Source: Chryseobacterium gleum (GTDB lineage Bacteria; Bacteroidota; Bacteroidia; Flavobacteriales_D; Sanyastnellaceae). Taken from it: a DNA stretch of 9,445 nt. This document shows, piece after piece, positions 1-6,789 of the stretch. Below the pieces are notes generated by a model that ran no database searches, was not told the origin of the DNA, and saw nothing but the letters and a program-made list of their open reading frames with translations. How positions within the stretch are numbered: position 1 is the stretch's first letter; each line of letters starts with the position of its first letter. Both the position numbers and the translations under genes were made by a program. Location of the stretch: assembly GCA_945897395.1 (NCBI GenBank), contig CAMDFE010000045.1:1-9445 (forward strand), in the 5' to 3' direction.

Positions 1-1
1 G

Positions 2-562
2 ACTGATTTGGTTTGCGTTAATCCGAATCCGTCAGCGTCATTCTCATGGTCGCCTATTGAGCCCATTCTGGGGGGAACAGTATCATTCGAGAACACCTCA
101 ATTGGAGGCACAACATACACGTGGGACATTAACGGTCAGGGGGCTTCCGGAGAAGTCGTGACCTATACGGTTCCTTCGGAAACGGATGGTCAGGTTACAG
201 TTTGTTTGGAAGTCGTTGGCCCTGGAGGGTGCATGGACGCTCAGTGTTATACCGTTGTATTAAGTGCGGAGTCCTATATTTTTGTTCCGAATTCCTTTAC
301 CCCAGACGACGATGGCACGAACGATGTGTTCGCCCCGGTAATTGTTGGTTTAACAAGTGATTTTAGTTATTCGTTTAAAGTATTTAATCGTTGGGGAGAG
401 GTTATTTTCGAAACGAATGACCCCAAAGATGTTTGGACGGGCAATGTTCACGGAGGAAATTTTTACGGTCAACCCGATGCATATGTATATGAAATAACCC
501 TGCAACTTAGAGCTGGAGAGGTTCCGTTTAGAAAAGTTGGATCGATTATCTTAATTCGATAA
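2..562 (+). CDS. C-terminal part of a PKD-domain surface protein with T9SS type B (CHU_C) sorting domain; 5' partial
   Basis: The frame is open to the left edge with no convincing start, so this is the last 186 codons of a longer gene; a TTG at position 8 is internal. Visible residues about 8-88 form a PKD/Ig-like module with the Cys pair in GGCMDAQCYT. Residues about 92-186 are a gliding motility-associated C-terminal (CHU_C) domain, with the hallmarks VPNSFTPDDDGTNDVF, FNRWGEVIF, W-x-G and a terminal IILIR. In this family the domain is the T9SS type B sorting signal, so the protein should be exported across the outer membrane and be surface-attached or released. It is closely similar along its whole visible length to the C-terminus of the next gene, 101 bp downstream on the same strand, so the two are tandem paralogues. 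The missing N-terminus hides its specific role. The domain call is secure; adhesin-like function is inference. Confidence 0.93.
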   Translation, partial: TDLVCVNPNPSASFSWSPIEPILGGTVSFENTSIGGTTYTWDINGQGASGEVVTYTVPSETDGQVTVCLEVVGPGGCMDAQCYTVVLSAESYIFVPNSFTPDDDGTNDVFAPVIVGLTSDFSYSFKVFNRWGEVIFETNDPKDVWTGNVHGGNFYGQPDAYVYEITLQLRAGEVPFRKVGSIILIR

Positions 563-600
563 AAAGTACCAAAGGATATTCGAAGGCCGCAACTATTTTG

Positions 601-608
601 TACTTTTG
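601..608 (+). promoter_or_regulatory. Bacteroidota-type -7 promoter element (TACTTTTG)
   Basis: TACTTTTG exactly matches the TAnnTTTG -7 consensus of Bacteroidota housekeeping promoters. It lies in the 101 bp gap between gene 1 and gene 2 and would place the transcript start near 615, giving a leader of about 50 nt. The -33 TTG box is poor: a TTC at 579-581 is the nearest candidate at the expected spacing. It implies gene 2 can be transcribed independently of gene 1. Confidence 0.5.
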
Positions 609-622
609 TTAGTCTAATGTTC

Positions 623-642
623 ATAAGGCGAAAACCCCTTAT
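623..642 (+). promoter_or_regulatory. Leader stem-loop upstream of gene 2
   Basis: ATAAGG (623-628) and CCTTAT (637-642) are a perfect 6 bp inverted repeat around an 8 nt loop. It falls within the predicted 5' leader, ending 21 nt before the GTG start. No T-run follows, so it is unlikely to be a terminator for gene 1. It may affect mRNA stability or initiation, but a stem this short could arise by chance. Confidence 0.3.
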
Positions 643-663
643 ATCTGACCTAACCTGAAAGTT

Positions 664-3600
664 GTGAAAAAAATATTATTTGTCCTTTTTATGGTCATTG
701 TTGCTGTAGTTGCGAAAGCTCAGCCTGGCCCCACCACTTATACACTTAATCCGCAGCCCGTAAACGGGCAGTACTCTACTGGAACTGTTGTAACCTTGTG
801 TTACACTATGACTGGATTTGGAGGTTGCGGCACAGCGGAATGGTTTGAAGGATTTGATTTGAATTTGGGACCGGGCTGGGTGAACGTTGCGCCGGTTACC
901 GCCCCGGCAGATTGTGGCGGCGCTGCAGGAGGCGGACAGGGTTGGATATGGCTTGTAACTAATAATAGTGCCGTTGGTCCGGTTGGTCCGGGATATTTTT
1001 ACGAAGGTCCAACAGGTCCTATTGACGGAAACCCATCAAATGATTGGGGAGATGCGGGTAATTGTACCTGGAGTTTTTGTGTGAATCTTACCGTCGCCAA
1101 TACATCGGCGGCAGGAAATTTATCGGTTTCAGTATCTGCGGCTTCTGATGGTTATTGGGGAAGCTGGGGAGGAAACGGATGTGACTACGCAACACCAATA
1201 ACAGTTCTTCCAATTACAACGACTATTTCAGGAGTTCCTCTTTGTTCAGTGACAGCGACAAATGTATCTACAAATGCCAACAATTGTGCAGGAGCTACGG
1301 TAACCCTTAACGCATCGAATGCAACGGGCGCTACCAACTACGCTTGGACAGGCCCCAATGGGTATACAGCAACTGGACAATCCGTTACTATTCCTGCAGC
1401 GCAAGTAGCAAATGCTGGAGTATATACGGTTACAGCAACGGGAGCAGCAACGTGTTCAGGTTCTACTACGGTAGTTGTCAATCCTGTACCTCAATTAAAT
1501 GTAAGCTCTAACGGACCGGTCTGTGTTTGTAATCCCTTGACATTAAGCTCAGGATTAGCCGCCGCCCCCGGCTTGTTAATAGCTTGGACAGGACCAGGGT
1601 ATGCCGCACTCAATGCAAACCCAACCATTGCTTGTCCAACAGTTGCGAATAGCGGGATCTATACTTGTACCGCCTTGCAAGCGGGTTGTCAAACACAACA
1701 AACTGTTGTCGTGTTGGTAAGCCCAACGCCATCAGCTGTTGTAAGTCCGGGAGGAACTTACAGTGTCTGCGCTGGAGCAACCATTCCAACGCAAACAATT
1801 ACCGGAACACCCGCAAACGCAGTGTTAGGATGGACGAATACTCAACCGGGAATAGGTATTGCTGCAACAGGCACTGGTACTATTCCTTCGTTTACCGCAG
1901 TTAATAACACCCCGGCTTCCATTACTTCGGTAGTTACAGTAACACCGACTTTAGGAACTTGTGTGGGAACCCCGAGTACAATTACCATTACAGTTGGGCC
2001 GAGCCCAACTATTATTGAGCCTGTATCGAATTTATATTGTGATGGCGCCACATTTGCGGGCGTAGACTGGGGAGCAACACCTTCAAGTACAGTGGTTAAC
2101 TGGACAAATGACAACCCCTTTAGTGGACTTCCGGGATCCGGACAAGGAAATATTGGAAGTTTTCTTTTAAGTAATCCAACGCTTGGCCAAGCTCTTTCAA
2201 CTTTTACCGCAACGCCTTCTGTAGGCACTTGTATTGGAGCTCCTGTAACCTTCACTGTTACGGTTGCTGGCAACGGAGACGCAACCATTACTGATATTGG
2301 CCCGCTGTGTTCAGATGTCGGTCCGCAGACGATTGTTGCTGCTGATCCAACAGGGACTTGGTCTGGGGCTGGAATCGTTAGTACCTTCGGCAACACTTCA
2401 GTTTTTGATCCAACTCTTGTTGGTCCCGGTCAGCACGATATTTATTACAGTATTGCTGGTCAATGTGGCGGTACAGATGGACTCCAAATTGAAGTTGTGA
2501 GCGTACCTGCTGCTTTTGCTGGACTCGACTTCAGTATTTGTGAAGGTTTGGATTCCGTGATGGTTGGTTCATTCACCAATTCAACTACAGGAACAGAACA
2601 ATACACTTGGTCTCCAGCTTTGAATTTAAGCAGTTCAATTATTTCCTCTCCAACGCTAACGGCTGCTTCAACACAAACCTATACACTTACAGTGAACTCT
2701 GGAATTTGTGCTTCAAGTGACGATATTGTAGTTACTGTTGTACCACAAAGTGATGCGACAATCATTGCATCAGGCCCTTATTGTGCGGACATTGCAGCGG
2801 TGCAGCTTTCTTCTCTCGAGACGGGAGGAACTTGGACTGGAACAGGAATAACCAATTCAGCAAACGGAACATTCGATCCCGCATTGGCTGCCCCCGCAAC
2901 GCATACTATTACGTATTCTATAGGCGGATTCTGCCCATCAACAGATACTGAAGACTTTGTTGTTTGGTCTGTTCCAGACGGAACGATTACTCCCGCAGGT
3001 CCGTTTTGTATTGCAGAACTCCCAATTACATTGGCAGCTGCTAGTCCAGGAGGAACTTGGAGCGGAACTGGAATAAACAATGCTGTTTCAGGAAGTTTCG
3101 GAAATGCAACAACAACAGCGAATTCTTATTTGATTAACTACAATACAGGTGGAAACTGTCCGCATGATTTCACGACAACGGTTGTTGTAAATGCGAATTC
3201 AAACGCGACTATTAATGCCATTGCTGACATTTGTAACGACGCCCCTGCGGTAACTTTAACGGCAGCACAAACAGGAGGAACATGGTCAGGCCAAGGTGTT
3301 GCGGGTTCAAGCTTTAGTCCAGCCGGATTGATACCAGGAACATACACTGTGACCTATAATATTGCTGGCGCATGTCCAGATTCTGATACGCAAGACGTGG
3401 TTGTTTTAGCTGTTCCAGACGGAACCGTTACTCCTGCTGGCCCATTCTGTCAAGACGCTTTACCACAGACGCTTTTTGCAGCATCTGCTGGAGGAACTTG
3501 GAGTGGAACAGGTATTACAAGTGCTGCAAACGGTACATTCGGCAGTACAACAACACCCGCGGGTAATTATACCATAACCTACACCACTTCTGGTGTTTGT

Positions 3601-4647
3601 CCTCAGGCTTTTACAGAAAGTGTTGAAGTTGTAGGAAACCTTGATGCAACTATTACAGCTGCGGGACCATTCTGTGAAAATGCAAGTGCGCAAAATTTAA
3701 CTGCCGCTAATACAGGGGGAATTTGGACTGGCACAGGAGCAATTACAGCTGGAGGGCAAATTTCGCCGACAACTTTGGGTGCTGGTTCCTACACATTTAC
3801 TTACGACTTAAATAACAGTGGTTGCTTAAGCAATGATGATGTTCAGGTTACAATTAACGCATTGCCGGTACCGAGCTTCTCAACCAGCGCAACCACAGGT
3901 TGTTCTCCTTTTTCGGTGAGTTTCACTAATACATCCAATCCGCTTGGAAGTAGCTGTGTTTGGTACCTTGATGGCGCACCTTCAGGAAACGGAAATACAT
4001 TTAGCAATTTGTTTGAAGGAAATTCATGTTCTGATGTGGGAATAATGATTACAGACGCGGCAGGATGTAGCGCTACGTTGACACAAAACGATGTGGTGTG
4101 TGTTGTTTCAAACCCATCAGCTTCATTTTCTTGGACACCCTCAGAACCGACATCGGGAAGCACTGTGTTTTTTGACAACGCTTCACTTGGTGGGGTATCG
4201 TACACTTGGAATATCGATGGAACTGAATACACCAGTGAAAATGTAACATTCCTAATTCCAAGCAGTATGGGCGAAACATTTGAAGCCTGCTTGGATGTTG
4301 TCGGTGCTGGTGGATGCATGGATGCGCAGTGCTATACCATAAGTGTAAGTACGAGCTCTTATGTATATGTTCCGAATTCATTTACTCCAGACGGAGATGG
4401 TAAAAACGATGTTTTCGCTCCTGTCGTAACGGGCTTATCAAGCACATCACGCTACAGCTTTTCAGTATACAACAGGTGGGGCGATTTGATTTTCGACACC
4501 GAAGACCCGAATGATGTTTGGGTAGGTGATGTTAATGGTGGAGGTCACTTTGCAGAAGATGGAGCCTACGTGTACGAAATAAAGATTCAGTTCAGTTCGG
4601 GAGAAGATCCATTTAAACGAATGGGAACAGTAGTATTGGTTCGTTAA
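664..4647 (+). CDS. Large multi-domain Ig/PKD-repeat surface protein with T9SS type B sorting domain
   Basis: This is a complete 1327-residue protein. The GTG start gives a full signal peptide (MKK, hydrophobic core, AKA|Q cleavage after residue 19); the next ATG would cut into the core. Layout: unrecognised Gly/Trp/Cys-rich domain about 21-185; Ig-like modules about 190-273 and 275-352; two PKD_5-like modules about 353-446 and 449-535 (W-x-N, ATGTGTIPSF, TCVGTPSTITITV); six copies of a GPFC...GGTWSGTG...YTITY...GxCP repeat between 539 and 1066, interrupted by an Ig-like module at about 616-695; PKD-like modules about 1067-1145 and 1149-1228; CHU_C domain about 1233-1327 with VPNSFTPDGDGKNDVF and YNRWGDLIF. 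The CHU_C end is the T9SS type B export signal. Sec then T9SS export to the cell surface is expected, and paired cysteines in most modules suit disulfides outside the cytoplasm. No catalytic motif is visible. An adhesin or structural surface-filament role is inference. It is paralogous to gene 1. Confidence 0.96.
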   Translation: MKKILFVLFMVIVAVVAKAQPGPTTYTLNPQPVNGQYSTGTVVTLCYTMTGFGGCGTAEWFEGFDLNLGPGWVNVAPVTAPADCGGAAGGGQGWIWLVTNNSAVGPVGPGYFYEGPTGPIDGNPSNDWGDAGNCTWSFCVNLTVANTSAAGNLSVSVSAASDGYWGSWGGNGCDYATPITVLPITTTISGVPLCSVTATNVSTNANNCAGATVTLNASNATGATNYAWTGPNGYTATGQSVTIPAAQVANAGVYTVTATGAATCSGSTTVVVNPVPQLNVSSNGPVCVCNPLTLSSGLAAAPGLLIAWTGPGYAALNANPTIACPTVANSGIYTCTALQAGCQTQQTVVVLVSPTPSAVVSPGGTYSVCAGATIPTQTITGTPANAVLGWTNTQPGIGIAATGTGTIPSFTAVNNTPASITSVVTVTPTLGTCVGTPSTITITVGPSPTIIEPVSNLYCDGATFAGVDWGATPSSTVVNWTNDNPFSGLPGSGQGNIGSFLLSNPTLGQALSTFTATPSVGTCIGAPVTFTVTVAGNGDATITDIGPLCSDVGPQTIVAADPTGTWSGAGIVSTFGNTSVFDPTLVGPGQHDIYYSIAGQCGGTDGLQIEVVSVPAAFAGLDFSICEGLDSVMVGSFTNSTTGTEQYTWSPALNLSSSIISSPTLTAASTQTYTLTVNSGICASSDDIVVTVVPQSDATIIASGPYCADIAAVQLSSLETGGTWTGTGITNSANGTFDPALAAPATHTITYSIGGFCPSTDTEDFVVWSVPDGTITPAGPFCIAELPITLAAASPGGTWSGTGINNAVSGSFGNATTTANSYLINYNTGGNCPHDFTTTVVVNANSNATINAIADICNDAPAVTLTAAQTGGTWSGQGVAGSSFSPAGLIPGTYTVTYNIAGACPDSDTQDVVVLAVPDGTVTPAGPFCQDALPQTLFAASAGGTWSGTGITSAANGTFGSTTTPAGNYTITYTTSGVCPQAFTESVEVVGNLDATITAAGPFCENASAQNLTAANTGGIWTGTGAITAGGQISPTTLGAGSYTFTYDLNNSGCLSNDDVQVTINALPVPSFSTSATTGCSPFSVSFTNTSNPLGSSCVWYLDGAPSGNGNTFSNLFEGNSCSDVGIMITDAAGCSATLTQNDVVCVVSNPSASFSWTPSEPTSGSTVFFDNASLGGVSYTWNIDGTEYTSENVTFLIPSSMGETFEACLDVVGAGGCMDAQCYTISVSTSSYVYVPNSFTPDGDGKNDVFAPVVTGLSSTSRYSFSVYNRWGDLIFDTEDPNDVWVGDVNGGGHFAEDGAYVYEIKIQFSSGEDPFKRMGTVVLVR
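2278..3861 (+). repeat. Six-copy in-gene repeat of a ~74-residue two-cysteine module, with an A-B-A-B higher-order pattern
   Basis: Units start at about 2278, 2752, 2977, 3202, 3418 and 3643. A non-repeat Ig-like module (about 2509-2748) separates the first from the other five. Each unit has a Cys near its start and another 47-52 residues later (549/601, 707/757, 782/832, 857/904, 929/979, 1004/1054), plus a G-T/I-W-S/T-G core. Units 3 and 5 both open with V-P-D-G-T-I/V-T-P-A-G-P-F-C. Units 2 and 4 both end in CP-x-x-DT-x-D-x-VV. The pairs 2752-3201 and 3202-3642 therefore look like a duplicated dimer. At DNA level GGAGGAACTTGGA recurs at 2824, 3049 and 3490, and GTTCCAGACGGAAC at 2971 and 3412. 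Third-position divergence elsewhere suggests old duplications. Confidence 0.88.
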
Positions 4648-6626
4648 CGAATAAGACTTATAAAACCATTGAATTCACGAGCCTCACCGTTCGTGAATTT
4701 TGCTTTTATAAGGTACGAATAAACGCCATCAGGAGCGAAATAACCCCCGCTACGCACCTCTCCAATCCAGGGTGAATTTTGATTTTCACTTGAAAAAACA
4801 ATTTCTCCCCAACGATTAAACACAAGTGTTTCAACTTCTGTCCAGCCGTTGATTTCCGGATACCAAACATCGTTGATTCCATCGCCATTTGGAGTGAAAG
4901 AATTAGGAATGAAGACATAAACATTGCAATCGTCAAATTCCATACTCCAGTTGCGAGAAACCGTTTCACATGCATTTGAAACGGTTACCGAATAATTTCC
5001 AGATTCATAAAATGGATGTGTTGAAAGTACGCCCCCATCGAACCACAAGAAGTATTCTGCTGTAGCTGAAGTAGCGGTAAGTATTACAGTATCACCCTGG
5101 CAATAGGTGTAATTATTTCCAATTGGAATAACAATGGGCTCTAAAAACGAAATAAGTATTGAATCGAAAGCAGTGCAAACCCCGTCTGAATAAGACGCTA
5201 TGACCAATCCGGGTGAATTTGCTAGATAAGTGGAAGAGAGTGTGCTTCCGTTCCAAGTAACCTGTTCGCTAAAGGAAAAACTCAAACTTGCTCCCGTGCA
5301 CAAAGTTGTATCTGGCCCAAGGTCGATTGTAGGGGGCGAAACAACGGTTACAAGAGCGCTGTCGGGTATGGGGCAGCCCAAGTAGAAGTATGTGCCGTAG
5401 ATCATCCCTGAAGCCGAAACAGGAAAGGAGTTGCTTGTTGTTCCATTTCCCCAAAGAACGCTTTGACTCGTTGTGTATGAATAGGGCTGGCCTGCGCATA
5501 CTGTAACATCTGGCCCAAGATTCCAGTTCGGAAGTGTTGCGATTGACACATTCACAACGTCTGTTAACGAGCACCCGTTGAGTGTTGCCGTTACTTGGTA
5601 GTTCCCGGCGTTTAGAGCGCTATAACTGGCAGTTGCCGGACCGTTTAACCATTGCACGGAAGTGAAATTCCCTGAAGCTAATAAGTTTGCGTTAGTTCCC
5701 GGGCAAATGACAGTGTCGTTCCCTGCGAAGACAGAAACCGCTAATGGACTAACCACAAAATCAAAAGTCCCTGTAGCCATATTTCCGCAAGCATCGTTCA
5801 CATATCCGGCAAGGTCGGAGATTGACAAAGTGTAATTTCCGGGAGGAAGATTTCCTAGCGTTGGAATGAGAGTCACAGAAGGGTTTCCAGGCGAGTTAGG
5901 AGCAGGCAGTTGAATAGAGTTGATGGTCACGTTTCCCGAAGGACCCGTTAATTGAAAATCTACAGGCTGAATGGAAGTGGTAACAATGTTCTCGTCGAAT
6001 TCAACCACAACGCCTGGACTGTTGCAGTCGGTGGTGATGTTTAAAATTGTTGGATTAATATCATCGAATAGAGAAGCTGTTGAATTAGAGAAATCAATGG
6101 AGTAACCGCTCGAGCTGTTCGACCAATTCATGACAACCAACGCGTATGTTTGTCCGGCTACAACATTTAAATCACCGTTGAAGGTTGGGCCGTTCAAATC
6201 GCCTGGGCCATTGGAATTTCCGGACCCTCCGCTTGCAGTGGAAATACCCGTGGGACCTGACCCGAAAAATAGCCCGTATGAATTGCAACTTACTTCTGGC
6301 GAAGTGCCGTTCATTATTCCAGCACAACCGTTATCTGTTATGTTGAACATCCCCCAGTCATAGTCTGCATCAATATCCGAAGGGTCTAACACAAATCCCA
6401 TATTCCCCGATTGGGTTACCGTGAAAGTATACCACATAGAACTTGTCTCAGCGCCGTTGTTGCAGGCTCCTGTTGGCTCGAAAACAGTTCCGAAAGTTGA
6501 AGTGGCGTTTGCTTCTGTATAGACGTCTTCACACAACTGAATAGCCCCATTGCAATCGCTAACACTTTGCGCACAGTAGTCTGCAGCGAAAAGCAAAACA
6601 AGAACAAGTGAAATGAATGATTTCAT
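4644..6626 (-). CDS. Secreted Ig-like multi-domain protein with T9SS type B (CHU_C) sorting domain
   Basis: This is a complete 660-residue protein starting at ATG. The signal peptide is residues 1-19, probably cleaved before Q20; C18 is not in a lipobox (preceded by A-D-Y). Residues about 24-180 form a cysteine-containing beta-sandwich-like domain (WYTFTV, DYDWGMFNI, Y-A-L-V-V) of a kind often found at the start of such Bacteroidota proteins. Residues about 191-292 resemble an SbsA/Big_5 Ig-like domain (V-V-V-E-F-D-E-N-I, LPPGNYTLSISD). Three or four short Ig-like modules follow, each opening with a D-x-x-x-C-x-G or similar motif (about 298-362, 367-429, 432-494, 497-565). Residues 568-660 are the CHU_C domain (IPNSFTPNGDGINDVW, FNRWGEIVF, terminal ISLIR), the T9SS type B signal. 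It should be exported to the surface. It is convergent with gene 2, overlapping by 4 bp, and lies 163 bp downstream of gene 4 behind a terminator, so it is probably its own transcription unit. No enzyme motif is seen. Confidence 0.95.
   Translation of the reverse strand: MKSFISLVLVLLFAADYCAQSVSDCNGAIQLCEDVYTEANATSTFGTVFEPTGACNNGAETSSMWYTFTVTQSGNMGFVLDPSDIDADYDWGMFNITDNGCAGIMNGTSPEVSCNSYGLFFGSGPTGISTASGGSGNSNGPGDLNGPTFNGDLNVVAGQTYALVVMNWSNSSSGYSIDFSNSTASLFDDINPTILNITTDCNSPGVVVEFDENIVTTSIQPVDFQLTGPSGNVTINSIQLPAPNSPGNPSVTLIPTLGNLPPGNYTLSISDLAGYVNDACGNMATGTFDFVVSPLAVSVFAGNDTVICPGTNANLLASGNFTSVQWLNGPATASYSALNAGNYQVTATLNGCSLTDVVNVSIATLPNWNLGPDVTVCAGQPYSYTTSQSVLWGNGTTSNSFPVSASGMIYGTYFYLGCPIPDSALVTVVSPPTIDLGPDTTLCTGASLSFSFSEQVTWNGSTLSSTYLANSPGLVIASYSDGVCTAFDSILISFLEPIVIPIGNNYTYCQGDTVILTATSATAEYFLWFDGGVLSTHPFYESGNYSVTVSNACETVSRNWSMEFDDCNVYVFIPNSFTPNGDGINDVWYPEINGWTEVETLVFNRWGEIVFSSENQNSPWIGEVRSGGYFAPDGVYSYLIKAKFTNGEAREFNGFISLIR
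4657..4712 (+). terminator. Nested inverted repeat, likely terminator of gene 2, inside the 3' coding end of gene 3
   Basis: The inner stem AATTCACGA (4672-4680) pairs with TCGTGAATT (4691-4699) around a 10 nt loop, and on the plus strand it runs straight into TTTTGCTTTTAT. That is a plausible intrinsic terminator 24 nt after the gene 2 stop. An outer pair, CTTATAAAA (4657-4665) with TTTTATAAG (4704-4712), can extend the structure. Read on the minus strand the same inner stem is followed by TCAATGGTTTTAT, a weaker tail, so it may also slow convergent transcription. The bases also encode the last residues of gene 3 (F-T-N-G-E-A-R-E-F region). Confidence 0.6.
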
Positions 6627-6679
6627 GGAAAACAGTTAAGGCAGTCATGCAATTTACAATTTTTTTCTTGCCTTTTGAA

Positions 6680-6687
6680 TAAAGATA
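6680..6687 (-). promoter_or_regulatory. Weak -7-like element upstream of gene 3
   Basis: On the minus strand this reads TATCTTTA, matching TAnnTTTG at seven of eight positions. It lies 53 bp upstream of the gene 3 ATG and after the gene 4 terminator. No TTG box is visible at the expected spacing, so the assignment is tentative. The rest of 6627-6737 holds nothing else I recognise. Confidence 0.25.
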
Positions 6688-6737
6688 ATTTTTATGTGGG
6701 AATGACCCCGTTGCTTTATAACCTCAGAGACTTTCGC

Positions 6738-6766
6738 AAAAAGAAAAGGGCCGACGAATCGGCCCT
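6738..6766 (-). terminator. Intrinsic terminator of gene 4 (UUCG loop, T-rich tail)
   Basis: Read on the minus strand, AGGGCCGA and TCGGCCCT form a perfect 8 bp GC-rich stem (6747-6754 / 6759-6766) around a TTCG tetraloop, followed immediately by TTTCTTTTT. It starts 23 bp after the gene 4 stop codon. The stem, stable-type loop and T-tract together make a classic factor-independent terminator. On the plus strand no T-tract follows, so it acts in one direction. It separates gene 4 from gene 3. Confidence 0.93.
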
Positions 6767-6789
6767 CTTCCACATAAAAAATAAAAATC

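Noticed and set aside
1842..2396. A 184-codon open frame on the minus strand inside gene 2
   Set aside because: It is antisense to a clear secreted repeat protein. Its Pro/Val/Thr-rich translation mirrors the Thr/Gly codons of gene 2, and it has no domain, signal or start context of its own. The same holds for the minus-strand frames at 2778-3080, 3138-3347, 3460-3693 and 3843-4319.
2824..3502. Identical short words repeated at intervals, possible CRISPR-like array
   Set aside because: The words are 13-14 bp at 225 and 441 bp spacing, in frame within a coding sequence, and they encode a conserved protein motif.
2278..3861. Naming the gene 2 repeats as SprB repeats
   Set aside because: The modules lack the C-N-G-x-x-D-G-S start and the P-Y-x-Y-x-W core I associate with that family, so only a descriptive name is supported.
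6570..6626. Gene 3 as a lipoprotein because of Cys18 in the signal peptide
   Set aside because: The residues before the Cys (A-D-Y) do not fit a lipobox, and cleavage after Ala19 before Gln fits the other signal peptides in the window.
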